64,000 bases of DNA from Miscanthus floridulus (lineage: Eukaryota; Streptophyta; Magnoliopsida; Poales; Poaceae): NCBI RefSeq assembly GCF_019320115.1, contig NC_089595.1, positions 112,360,461 through 112,424,460 on the forward strand. The letters run 5' to 3'. The position numbers and the translations under genes are program-made. The notes under the pieces are model-generated. The model ran no database searches and had not been told where the DNA came from. It saw nothing but the letters and a program-made list of their open reading frames with translations. Every line of letters starts with the position of its first letter. The stretch's first letter is position 1. Below are positions 52,109 to 63,547 of the stretch, piece after piece.

Positions 52109-53640
52109 TCATCTTTTAGTGAAGTTACTAAAATCAAGCACATTTAGCTCATTCCGCAATCTACAAAATGTTGCCTCATCTAGCGGTTTAGTGAAGATAT
52201 CCGCCAATTGATTCTCGGTCCTTACACCTTCTAATGATATATCATTTTTAGCAACATGATCTCTAAGAAAGTGATGGCGGATATCTATGTGCTTGGTGCG
52301 AGAGTGTTGAACCGGATTATTTGCAAGTTTTACCGCACTTTTATTGTCGCACAAAAGAGGTGCTTTCTCTAGAACTACACCATAGTCTAGCAAAGTTTGT
52401 TTCATGTAAAGTATTTGTGCACAACAAGCACCCGCGACAATGTATTCCGCTTCGACGGTGGACAAAGCCACACTATTTTGTTTCTTGGAGGACCAAGACA
52501 CAAGTGATCTATCAAGCAAATGGCACCCTCCGGATGTGCTTTTTCTATCAACTTTGCATCTGGCATAATCCGAATCGGAATAGCCAATTAATTCAAATAT
52601 AGCTCATTTGGGATACCAAAGGCCAATGCTTGGTCTGTGCTTAAGATACCTAAGGATTCTTTTTACGGCAATTAAAAGTGTTTCCTTAGGATTAGCTTGA
52701 AATCTAGCACACATACACACACTAAACATGATGTCAGGCCTAGATGCGGTTAAATATGACAAGCTACCAATCATAGAACGGTAGAGAGTTTGATCAACCG
52801 TGTTACCTCCCTCATCTAGGTTGAGATGTCCATTAGTTGGCATTGGTGTCTTAATTGGCTTACATTCATCCATCTTGAATCTCTTGAGAAGATCTTTTGT
52901 ATATTTCTCTTGAGAGATGAAGATCCCTTCTTTCATTTGCTTGACTTGAAAACTAAGAAAGAATGTAAGCTCGCCAATCATGGACATCTCGAACTCCTTC
53001 GACATCAATTCACCAAATTCTTTGCAAGAGTCTTCATTTGATGATCCAAAGATGATATCATCAACATATACTTAACAAATGAAGATATGCCCATCAAGCT
53101 TCTTGGTGAATAGTGTGGTGTCGACCTTCCCAATAGTGAAGCCCTTCCCAATGAGGAAGTCCCGAAGGCGCTCATACCAAGCTCTTGGGGCTTGCTTAAG
53201 CCCATATAATGCCTTGGACAACCTATAAACATGATTAGGATATCTAGGGTCTTCAAATCCGGGAGGTTGATCAACATAGACTAGTTCATTAATAAAGCCA
53301 TTTAAAAATGCACTTTTCACATCCATTTGATATAATTTCATTTCATGATGTGATGCATATGCAAGGAGGATACGAATAGCTTCTAGTCTTGCAACCGGTG
53401 CAAAGGTCTCTCCAAAATCCAAACCTTCAACTTGAGAGAACCCCTTTGCAACTAGTCTTGCCTTATTCCCCACAACTACACCTTGATCATCTTGCTTATT
53501 TCGGAATACCCACTTAGTTTCAATGACTCTTGCACCTTTTGGCCGCTCTTCAAAAGTCCAAACTTTATTGCGAGTGAAGTTGTTCAACTCTTCATGCATG
53601 GCATTTATCCAATCCGGATCTTGAAGAGCTTCTTCTACCT
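52109..53640 (-). pseudogene. Sirevirus 2 reverse transcriptase and RNase H
   Basis: RT from the conserved start [16 protein letters not shown] includes [51 protein letters not shown] and, after a TAA at 53072, the catalytic VYVDDIIFGS. The connection (SMIGSLSYLTASRPDI) is followed by a TGA at 52603. RNase H has YSDSDYARCKVDRKSTSGG, SSKKQNSVALSTVEAEY, DNKSAVKLANN and HIDIRHHFLRDHV. A C-terminal tail follows (ADIFTKPLDEATFCRLRNEL). Only two stops interrupt about 500 codons, so this pol is better kept than the others in the window. Confidence 0.9.
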
Positions 53641-54924
53641 TAGTAGGCTCATAGCAAGAGACAAAAGAGTGATGAGCAATAAATGAAGCAAGTTTTTATG
53701 AGGGAGTCATTACACCCTTTGATGGACTCCCTATGATGAGATCTTGTGGATGATCTTATAGTAGAGGTATATTTCTTCTATTGACCACTTGAGGAGGAGG
53801 TTGTGGAGCATCAATATCTTGTGCTTGTACCACCATTTGCTCATAGGAGACATGAGTGTCTTCATTTTCTACTCTCCCATCCTTTTCACCATCTTGTGGC
53901 ATATTTGATGAAGAGGGTGGATCAATCACTTGTAAATCATCTTCATCATCTTTAGGCTTGATGTCTCCAACCGGAATGTTCTTCATGGCCTCCCTCAATG
54001 GTTCATCACCTACATCATCAAGATTCTTATGTGCTCCTTGGGAGCCGTTAGTTTCATCAAATTCCACATCATATGTTTCTTCAACCAAGCCGGTGGCATG
54101 ATTAAATACTCTATATGCTTTGGACTTTGATGAGTAACCGATAAGAAAACCAATATCACAACGTCTTTGAAACTTCCCTAGGTGTTGTCGCTTCTTGTAG
54201 ATATAGCATTTGCAACCAAACACCCTAAAGAAGGAGACGCCTAGCTTCTTCCTGTTGAGTAACTCATAAGGTGTCTTGCTAAGGAACTTTTGAAGGAATA
54301 GGCGGTTTGATGCATAGCATGTGGTGTTGATTGCTTCCGCCCATAGAGCTTCAGGGGTATTGTACTCATCAAGCATAGTTATTGCAAGAGTGATCAATGT
54401 CCGGTTCTTCCTCTCAACTACACCATTTTGTTGAGGAGTATATGTTGCAGAGACTTCATGTTTGATTCCAACTTCATCACAATATACTTCTTTGTTTGTG
54501 TTGTCAAATTCTTTCCTATTGTCACTTCTAATCTTCTTGAGCTTCACTTCAAATTCATTTTGAGCTCTCTTGGCAAACTTCTTGAAGCAAGATGCAACTT
54601 CAGATTTGTCATGAAGGAAGAATACCCATGTATACCTTGAATAATCATCAACAATCACAAGACAATAAAGATTTTCTCCCAAACTCTTGTATGTTGTTGG
54701 TCCAAATAAATCCATGTGAAGGAGTTCTAGCACTCTTGTGGTTGACATGAAAGCTTTGGTTGGATGAGTATTTGCAACTTGCTTGCCTGCTTGACATGCA
54801 CTACAAAGCTTGTCCTTCTCAAACTTCACATCCTTCAACCCTCTCACCAAATCATTTTTCATTAGCTTCTTGAGTGAGCTCATCCCAACATGAGTCTTCT
54901 ATGCCATAGCCACCCAAGTATTGT
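53641..54924 (-). pseudogene. Sirevirus 2 integrase
   Basis: The pre-integrase region (WLWHRRL) has a frame change near 54900. A 375-codon open frame follows: LCSACQAGKQ (CxxC), HMDLFGPTTYKSLGENLYCL with VDDYSRYTWVFFLHDKSE (first Asp), IRSDNRKEFDN (second Asp; the usual Gly is Arg) and YTPQQNGVVERKNRTL (Glu). The C-terminal extension has FFRVFGCKCYIYKKR and an acidic tail before the stop at 53756. The Gly-to-Arg change beside the catalytic Asp would probably impair activity. Confidence 0.88.
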
Positions 54925-55332
54925 TTAGGTGAATAGGCAAGTCTTCAAATTTGCATCTTCGGAAGTGAAATCCACTAGATATAGATTGTTGTATCTAAAT
55001 CCTTTGAATATCACTTGTTCATCATCCTTCTTAGATACAACAACTTCCTTCTCAGTAAACAAACATTGGAAGCCAAGGTCACACAATTGCCCAACGGATA
55101 ACAAGCTGAAGCTCAATGAAGCAACATATGGCACATTAGAGATTGAATGATCATTTGATATAGCCACTTTACCCAATCCTTTAACCTTGCCCTTTGAGTT
55201 ATCTCCAAATGTGATTCTTTCTTGTCCATCTACTTCTTCATCTAGTGAGGTGAACATACGAGGATCACCGGTCATATGTTGTGTGCAACCACTATCAATC
55301 ACCCAATGACTTCCACCGGTCTTGTAGTTCAC
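54925..55332 (-). pseudogene. Sirevirus 2 protease
   Basis: Active site HWVIDSGCTQHMTGD (D-S-G), then FGDNSKGKVKGLGKV, SNVPYVASLSFSLLSVGQL and LYLVDF. This is the copia protease plus the beginning of the pre-integrase domain. It is open for 135 codons. Upstream, 55333-55535 encodes the gag-protease spacer (RPKKIWVAKSLIEKVKGP) after a TAA that ends gag. Confidence 0.87.
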
Positions 55333-55535
55333 CTACACAAAAGAGATCAAGCTTTAGGAACCCATACTTATTAAGGGCCCTTCACCTTCTCAATAAGTGA
55401 CTTTGCAACCCAAATTTTCTTAGGCCTATTCTTGTTGGGAGGTCCTAAAAACATGACTTTCATCTTTTCACTAGAGTCCTTTCTAAGCATGTAGTGAGCA
55501 TTGAAGGCAAAGGATCTAGTATGCTTGGGCAAGGG

Positions 55536-57766
55536 TTATGGTGGTGGAGTTTGACACTCATGAGCAAAATGGCCTTCTTGTCCACTCTCAAAACATCTCT
55601 TTGGCTTTGGCTTTGGCTTTGATTGTTGTTGTTGAACTTGAGCCTTCTTCTTCTCTACATGTGCCACATATCCAATGCCACTTCTATCCATTTTTATGAT
55701 GGTGTTCATAAGTAGCTCACTTTGAAGATACTTGCCTCTTGTGAACTTGCTCAAACCAATCTTAAGATACTCTTTTTCCAACTTGAGCTTCTTGTTCTCC
55801 TCCTCGAGTGCATCACTACTTTTATCTTCCTTGAGTGCAACATTGTTTCTCTCTTCTATGAGTTTCTTATTTTCTTCTTTTAGCTTCTCATTCTCAAGAA
55901 TCAAGTCACCATCATGATCAAGTGTTTCTAGCACAATGGTGTTGTTGATTTTGAACTCTTCAAACTCTTTCTTGAGCTTTTCATTGTCATGCTTGAGCTT
56001 GACATACTCATCATAGTCATTGCACTCAACCACTTGCTTGCCTTTGCTACTAGATCCTTGCTCAATGCTCTCATCAATTAAATCATCACATGATGTAGCT
56101 ATATCAATCTTAACAACATGGTTAGTAGCATCATGTGGCTCATTAGGTAAAAATTCTTGAGCAATGACAAGATTATCATAATTAATCTTGGGAGTGGTAT
56201 ATTCATCTTTTAGCTTGTTGTGGCTAGTGATGAGCTCATTGTATATCTTCTCAAGTTTATCATGTTTATCTTTAAGCTCTTTCTTAGAAGATTTGAGCTC
56301 CTTGAGTTTGGATGATATAGTATCATTTGCTTCTTTAAGCTCACCATTAGCCTTTTCCATTATATCACACTTTGCTAAAAGTGAATCATTCTTAGCATCT
56401 AGCTTTTCATTTTTAGCTCTAGTCTTTATAATGATCTTAGTGTATTGTTTAAGCAATTTAGCAAGATCATCATAAGAAGGTGATTCATACTCATCATCAT
56501 CACTACCACTATCATCATCACTACTATCATTATCATTTGATACCTTGCGTTCACCCTTGGCCATAAGGCATAGGTGTGTAGAGGATGATGGCGGTGGTGG
56601 CGGTGAAGATGATAAAGAATCAATAACAATAGCGGCCACTTTCTCATTGTCACTATCATCATCGGATGATCCACTAGATGAATCAATGTCCGTGAGCCAA
56701 TCACCAATGATGTAAGCCTTTCCACTCTTCTTCTTCTTGTGGAAGTCCTTCTTCTTGCCATCTCTTTTCTTGTATGGCTTGTTCTTTTTCTTCTCATTTT
56801 CATCTTCATTGCTTGAGTCATCTTTCTTGCCCTTGTTCTTGTTCTTGAACTTGTTTTTCTTGGGCTTAGTGCATTGGTGTGCTAGATGACCAAGTTCACC
56901 ACAATTGAAGCAATCCATTTTGGAGATTGGCTTCCTTCTTGAGCTTGTAAAGAACTTCTTCTTCTTGTCATCAAACTTGATGCCACTCTTGTTTAGCTTC
57001 TTTAGCATCTTGGCGGTTTTCTTCACCATGAGAGCAAGGCTTTCATCATCAACTTCATCATCACTTGAGCTCTCATACTCAAGCCTTACTTTGCCCTTCT
57101 CTTGGCTAGCTTTGAATGCTAAGTCTTTTTCTTTCTTCTTTGTAGAGGATGAGCCATCTTGAGGTGTGATGTGCATGTACATCTCATGAGCATTGATCTT
57201 TCCCAAGATTTGTGTCGGTGTAGCGGTGGAAAGATCACCTTGATGTAGCATGGTCATAATATGCTCATATTTGTCAATGGGGAGGACACTCAAGATCTTT
57301 CTTACAACATCGGATGGTTGCATTTGAGTGAGTCCAACCCATTAACTTCCTCTATAAGAACATTCAAACGTAAATATATCTCATTAGCGCATTCTTTAGG
57401 AAGCATTTCAAAAGAGTTGAGCTTTTTCATGATAAGATGATAGCGTTCCTCACGCTCACTCTTTGTTCCCTCATGGAGCATACAAAAGTCCGACCATAGT
57501 GCATGGGCGTCTTTGTGGTTCCTCACCCGATTGAACACATCTTTGCAAAGGCCTCTAAAGATAGTGTTGCGAGCCTTTGCATTCCATTTTTCGTAATTCT
57601 CCTCATCGCCTTGTGGGTGTGCGGGATCCTTAGGTTTTGGGAAGCCTTGCGAGGCGGCTCTTAGTATTCCAACATCTAGAGCTTCTAAGTACGCCTCCAT
57701 ACGAATTTTCCAATAAGGAAAATCGTCCCCCTCAAAGATAGGAGGAGGTCCATCCCCGTGAGACAT
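55536..57766 (-). pseudogene. gag: Sirevirus 2 gag (one frameshift)
   Basis: Start MSHGDGPPPIFEGDDFPYW at 57766, 43 bases downstream of the PBS. The N-terminal UBN2/DUF4219 region runs to about 57310, where a single-base change shifts the frame. It then reads DVVRKILSVLPIDKYEHIM and continues for 595 codons. Knuckle 1 is CFNCGELGHLAHQC. Lys-rich and acidic-serine stretches and a very long Lys/Glu/Leu coiled coil (KLKELKSSKKELKDKHDKL) follow. Knuckle 2 reads CFESGQEGHFAHEC, with its second Cys changed to Ser. Long two-knuckle gag is characteristic of Sireviruses. Apart from the shift it is open. Confidence 0.88.
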
Positions 57767-57802
57767 CTTTCTCTAGGCGATTAAGCCTAAATACGTGAGC
57801 AT

Positions 57803-57819
57803 GAGGCTTCGATACCAAT
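57803..57819 (-). promoter_or_regulatory. Primer binding site of Sirevirus 2
   Basis: On the minus strand ATTGGTATCGAAGCCTC directly follows the 5' LTR end TTCTTTCA. It resembles the initiator tRNA-Met complement with two changed bases. Confidence 0.75.
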
Positions 57820-58863
57820 TGAAAGAATCAAGATGCCCAAGAGGGGGGGGTGAATTGGGCTAATTCTAAATTTCTTCACAATAAACAAGTCCTACGGTTA
57901 GCCTAATTAACCCCTTGTGCCTAGAAAGTGTTTCTATTGAACTAACGCACAAAAGTTTAGCAACCTAAGTTCCAATCCTACTCTAGCATGACAATTCTAT
58001 GAATGTAAATGACAAGAATTGAATTGCTTAGAGTAAATGCTCAAAGTAAAGAGGGGAGAGAAAACACGGCGATGTTTTGCCGAGGTATCAGAGAGTCGCC
58101 ACTCCCCACTAGACCTCGTTGGAGCACCTGCGCAAGGGTGTAGCTCCCCCTTGATCCGTGCAAGGATCAAGTGCTCTCTACGGGTTGATTCTTTGACACT
58201 CCGTCACGGTGAATCACCCACAACCGCTCACAACTTAAGGTGGGTCATCCACAAGCTCTTCGGATGATCACCAAGCTCTCCAATCACCACCAAGCCATCT
58301 AGGTGATGGCGATCACCAAGAGTAACAAGCATGAACTCTCACTTGACCACGACAAGCCTAATGAGAAGGGTGGATGCACACTTTGCTACTCTTGATCTCA
58401 CTAATGAGGGCTCTCTTTGGGATTCTCAAATCTCAATCACCTCATTAGGACCTTACTCTTCTTGGCACTCACAAACGTGTTTCTCAACTGTTGGAATGAG
58501 CAAAAGTACCCCCACACACGAGTGGAGGTGGTATTTATAACATGGGCTGAAAAACAAACTGTTATGTGCCTCTACGGGGTGACCAGACGCTCCAGTCATG
58601 ATGACCAGCTGCTCTAGTCAGTATACCCCAAACTCCAGTGTTTACAGTGTGACCGGACGCTGGCCAGCGTCTGGTCAGCACTGACCGAACGCGTTCGGTC
58701 GAAATTTTCCCTCTCTGGAACCTTACTGGAGTCGATCGGACGCTGGCTCTCAGCGTCCGGTCACTTGACCTCTCAACGTCCGGTCGCGCCAGACGCATTC
58801 CACTTGGTCAAATGCACTGACCAGACCCTGAGCCAGTGTCCGATCAAACCGGAGCCAGCGTCC
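57820..58863 (-). repeat. 5' LTR of Sirevirus 2, truncated by insertion
   Basis: Colinear with 46234-47270 (TGAAAGAATCAAGATGCCC...), including palindrome GACCGAACGCGTTCGGTC (58683) and a TATA box near 58535. It stops at 58863, where a gypsy LTR begins; the missing ~415 bp should reappear beyond that element. Confidence 0.87.
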
Positions 58864-61800
58864 TATAACACCCCGGTGTTATGCCTGCATGTAGGCACTG
58901 CAAATCATACATATCATACATCATCAAGCATCCTAATCATACATGCCTAATCATGTAAATAACAATTGAAACACTGCTTCGAAACATATGAAACATGTTG
59001 TGAAACCTGAATGTTTCATACATTTGTTAGAATGGTTTTGCCCTGATTTTGCTTGCTAGGTTAGTAAAACATGTTTGGCTACTATTGTAAATCATCTAGG
59101 ATTATTTAGTTCAATTTTTGGAGCAAGGTTTGTATTCAAATTAATTCAAAATTTTGCTTCCAAAGTAATTTCCCGAAAATTAGGGTTTTGAGTTAAACAT
59201 GGACTTTGATTTTACAATTCAAAATCTAGAAAGAATTTGGCTTTGGTCATAAAAGCAAAGTTGTAGAGAATTAAATTCTAATCAACTTTCATTTTTTGGT
59301 ACATTTTCAAAAGATGTCATTTTCTTGCTCGAAATAATATTTGAAAGTTGGCATTTAAAAATTCCTTGAAAATACAAATGAAAAAGGGCTTTTTCTCCTT
59401 CGCGGGCCGCCGCCTCGCTTCTGGCCCACGGCCGAAGCTGGCCCAGCCAGCCTCTCGCCGCGCCACGTGCCTCGCCTCGGCCCAGCCCAGCCCAGCGCCG
59501 TGCCTGCCCTGCCTTCGCGCGCGCCTGCCCACTGACGCGCCGCGTCGCGCCCGACTGTGGCAGAGCTTGCCCGCCGCGTGGTGGCCATGCGCCGTCGACG
59601 CCGCCGCGCATCGCAGCCGGCCTGCGCCCGCGCCCACGTGCCCGCCTATTCCTACCGAAGCCGGTGCGCTCGCTCGCTCACTCCCGCGCTGCTTCTCCTC
59701 TCCGCCAGCACCGCGCGTACTCGCTCTCCTCCTTGCCGCGCCACCGCACCCGCCGGCCAAATTCACCGCGCCTTCTCCACCGCGGCCAGCAATCACGTGC
59801 CCACAGTTCCGCCTCGCTCTCCGGCACGTCGTGCTCACACCCGTGCCGACTTCCGAGCTCAGGTAGCGCCATCTCGAGCTTCGCCACCGTCGGCCATGGC
59901 GCCGCCGTGCTCGGCCGCCGTGGAAGTCGCCCTTCCTTCTCTTCTCCACCCTGCCTAGCTACCTTCCCGCCTTCGCCATCTTCTCGCAAGCCTCATGCTC
60001 CCGCTAACTCGCCCTGTCACGGCCGGCAATGGCCGCCGGCCTCGTGGCCGAGCCACGCCGCCGCGACGTCGCAGCGCCGGCGTGGCCTCTGCCTCAGCCG
60101 AGCCAGGCCGAAAGGCCATGGGCCGACGCCCTGCCGGGCCATCTCCCCCTTCCATTCGCTTGGGCCGCGCAGGCCAAATGTGGCCGTGGGCCGATTGAAT
60201 CCAGCGGGCTGGCCCAGTAGAAATAGGATGAATTGTTTTCAATTTATTCTTTTTTATTTGAAAATAGAAATGGTTTGAAAAATGTTTGGATACTCAAAGT
60301 TGCTCTAAATCTATTGAAATAAATTTGTCTAGGTTACTTATCATCAGATCTACTTGGGAAAATTATTGCATGTCATTTTTGAGATACTTTGCTGTAGAAT
60401 TTTATTTAATCATGTATATTGCTGATAACTTGAAAAATATGTAGAAAAATCTATAGGCTTCAGAAAAATATGATTCCAAGTTTGTTAATCTTCTTATGTC
60501 ATGTACTTCCTAGGAAAAATATGTTTCATGCATGGGCTGTGGGAAAATTTTGAGGTGTAGTTCAAGTACCTTTAATGGCTGATTTTTGTTATTTTAGTTA
60601 GAGAGCAAACTTTGTATAAAACATGTATGTGATAATTTTTGTACAGTCATTGTATGCTATGAAGAATATAGGAAAAATACTAACTCTGTTGTTTGACACT
60701 TTTCACAGTACAAAGTATTTTCATGTACATAATCATGCCATAGCTTGTTATTTTTGTGTAGGCTAATCCACTCATTCAAATACCATGAAAATCTGATAGT
60801 AAACTACTTAGGGTAGTACTATGCTGTAGTAATTTTCTAAGATTTTTCTAAGCAATAAAAATAGATATTGCTATTCAAACCTATTATTAATTAGGGTTTA
60901 ATTAAGTGTTGCTTTTTGTGGGATTAAGAAATTAGTAAAGCTTTGGTGTATCTTTGAAGCATTTAATAAAATATGTTGACATAACATATTAGTAGTAGAA
61001 GAGAATGCAGTAGATGACATGTGCTTGTAGTATATTTTCTTGGATGATGTTGACTACCTCGCATTCAAACATATCCATTGTATTCATCTCATCCGATGCA
61101 CCGATTGCATAAGCACTTACGCACATTGCATCATACAGGATCGCAAACCGAGAACCCAGTCATCATACCCGAGGAGCCCGAGGAGCAGTTCGAGGTGCAG
61201 CCGCAGGAAGTGCTAGAAGCCGACGAGGAGGACGTTGAGGAACTTCCGGAGTGCCCTGATCATCGTCCGAGCTCCTTCGAGAGAGGCAAGCCCCAGAGCA
61301 TTTTCTCCCGATTTGCAATTATTAATTCAATGCTTTACTTTAATTGATGCATTATGTTCAGGAGTTGTTTGCAACCGTTGCTGCATTATACCTTGTCTAC
61401 CTTTGTTATACTATATCCTTGTTACCCGGGTATCCGCAGTCGAGTCAATGCTTAGCTGGCTTAGACCGGTAGAAGTTGGGTGATTTCCTGTCACCTGTGA
61501 GCTATAGGTGGTTACCTGGATCTGCTTGGATGACTATGAAGTCATGGTATAACTAAGTGTTAAATGAAATTAAGACCAGACAGAGACTTGTAGAGTTTTG
61601 GACTATAGTGTTTCCGTCTGTGTCGATTAAGGACCGACCGTTGTTGGGCCTCGAGTCATGTTGAACGCATGCCTTACATTTAGCTGGCCGGATAAAGTAC
61701 CTTCCGACCGCGAAGCTGGGAGATTATTCGGGACGAGTAGATTGCCCGCAGCGCACTGTGCCGGAGCAGGTGTGGTAGGACATGGGGGCGAGATGATAAG

Positions 61801-62756
61801 ACCAAAGTGCAGTCGGTCGGCCCCCGGGTACATGTGGTTCCTGGCAAACTCGAGATTCCTGGATAGTTGACTCGGTGATCAATATCTCACTTTAGTGGGT
61901 GAGTGAGGTTTGTGTAAGGAATAAATCGCCAGCTGGTTAGGAATCGATTCGAATCGCCATCGCTCCTGGATAGTGAGCACTTGACTTGAGTTACTTTATC
62001 GTAGTAAATGTTTATGGAACACTTGGACAGTTATAGTGAATATGATAGGATGAAAGTTGTTTAATGATCATTGGTTATCATTATCTGCTTAATTATATGT
62101 TTGCTCTAGTATAGGTGCAAATCTAGTCGACAGGTTAATAATAATTAAATTGACAATAATGCTTTTAGGAAGGTTCTTGAAAGGCTAAAAATGCTTCTTT
62201 TGCAAATGAGTCAGCTACCCTACTATAAAGCCCTTCATAATCCTTGGTGTCACTTATTTTCGGTTATGTCGGGTAAGTCTAGCTGAGTACCTTCTCGTAC
62301 TCAGGGTTTTATTCCCACTTGTTGCAGATAGGCAGATGTATTACGGCTACTGTATCAACTGCCTTTATCCTGCGATGGGTGATGCTTAGGACCATGGGCA
62401 TGGTCATTCCTTACGTCTCGTCTGATGCTTTTGTTGGAGATGATCATTCGCTGGCACTATATTTGAACTCCGCGTGAGTGTGTGTGTGGTTTGAACAAAT
62501 GGCTTCCACTACTTTTATTCGAACTTGTTTTGTAATAACTATGTTGAAACTCTGATGTATCTGAGATTGCAAACTTTTATGTAATATGTGACGGTGACCG
62601 CTAAACTTATTATGATCTTGGCTGGAATGGAAGTTGGTTTGAAATCCTTCATGATTTCACGGACTACCGGGTTATACGGGCTTAAGTTTGCTAAATTGTC
62701 TGCTCTGGCGGATGATTTTCTTACTTAATTTCATATAATTGGTCGGTTCTGTTACA
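58864..62756 (+). repeat. 5' LTR, 3.9 kb
   Basis: Starts TATAACACCCCGGTGTTATG and ends GGTTCTGTTACA. It is divided into an AT-rich start, a very GC-rich block (59390-60200), a long AT-rich block (60230-61080) and a mixed end. An acidic open frame at 61078-61347 and GC-block frames are not supported as genes. Confidence 0.7.
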
Positions 62757-62758
62757 GC

Positions 62759-62772
62759 TGGCATCAGAGCAT
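62759..62772 (+). promoter_or_regulatory. Primer binding site
   Basis: TGGCATCAGAGCAT, two bases after the LTR end, differs by one base from the initiator tRNA-Met complement TGGTATCAGAGC. Confidence 0.8.
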
Positions 62773-63547
62773 GGTTTAGTGTGTGTACTATTCATAAGTG
62801 TATTTAAAACAAAAAGGCATTTGGAAAACGTGATTTTCAAAATATAAAGTGTGCCAGTGATCATATCCTTTATGCCCAGTTAAGGACTTTAGGTGGCTTA
62901 ATTAAGTACTGACTTGGGGTTCTTGCATCATATTTCTCTTTCGTCGCTCATACGGCGTGCTATTGTATGAGTGCCACTTGTTTGAGTGGTAATGAATGGA
63001 TCATTTGCCTCTACGCCTTGGTAAGTGTGAGTTGTGAGAGCATGATCGGATACACCGCCGATCTAGGGTGAATGCTTATATGATGCTGGAGTAATTACAT
63101 GTTCTACGCATGTTTTACAAAGGTATCTCATGTATGGGTCTTCCGTCTGTGGAGGCGATGCCATCAATAGGACGATGGTTCGGGTAGTTACTACCGTTGT
63201 ACACGTTTCTGGGGATTCGTGTAGAGCGTGTAGATAAAAATTTACTGCTTTTATGCATTCATTGGAAATTGGGCTGAAATGAATCTTCTGCAGGTACATA
63301 ACAACGCTATCGTGTAGAACGTATTAGCTACGTATTGAGAGATCGTTTGTATGCCACCGAATTCGTCGTTAGAAATTATTTATTTCATAAGTTTGTGAGA
63401 ACGTACGGCATGTACATACATCATATTACTTGTGCATTTCATTCATGTCATGCATTCCTCCCCTTATAAATTGATTATCTCCTTTTGATATAAGTTGTAT
63501 CACCTAAAATATGTTTCCCCGGGGTAATAAAAGAACTTTTGCTACAG
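62773..63547 (+). other. Untranslated leader of the long-LTR element
   Basis: No coding frame is supported. It ends in ACTTTTGCTACAG, which looks like a 3' splice acceptor, immediately before the H3-like reading frame, so the leader may be spliced. Confidence 0.45.

Larger units (their letters stand above)
46234..58863 (-). mobile_element. Sirevirus (Ty1/copia) number 2 with third ORF, 5' LTR cut by a gypsy insertion
   Basis: Minus-strand order: 5' LTR (57820-58863, truncated), PBS, gag with coiled coil and two knuckles, protease, integrase, RT, RNase H, a 1.4 kb gap, ORF3, multiple PPTs, and 3' LTR (46234-47689). The copia gene order, long LTRs with CGG/CCG palindromes, long gag and an extra ORF are Sirevirus features. 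By eye the LTRs differ at about 5%. Target sequence at the left is ATTGA (46229-46233) within Sirevirus 1 gag. Confidence 0.88.

Noticed and set aside
59348..60278. Overlapping long open frames on both strands in a GC-rich block
   Set aside because: Composition alone (very high GC) keeps stops rare. No domain or conserved motif is visible, and the block lies within one LTR.
59317..60278. CpG-island promoter of a host gene
   Set aside because: Lies inside the long LTR with no downstream host exon, so an LTR-internal GC block is the simpler reading.
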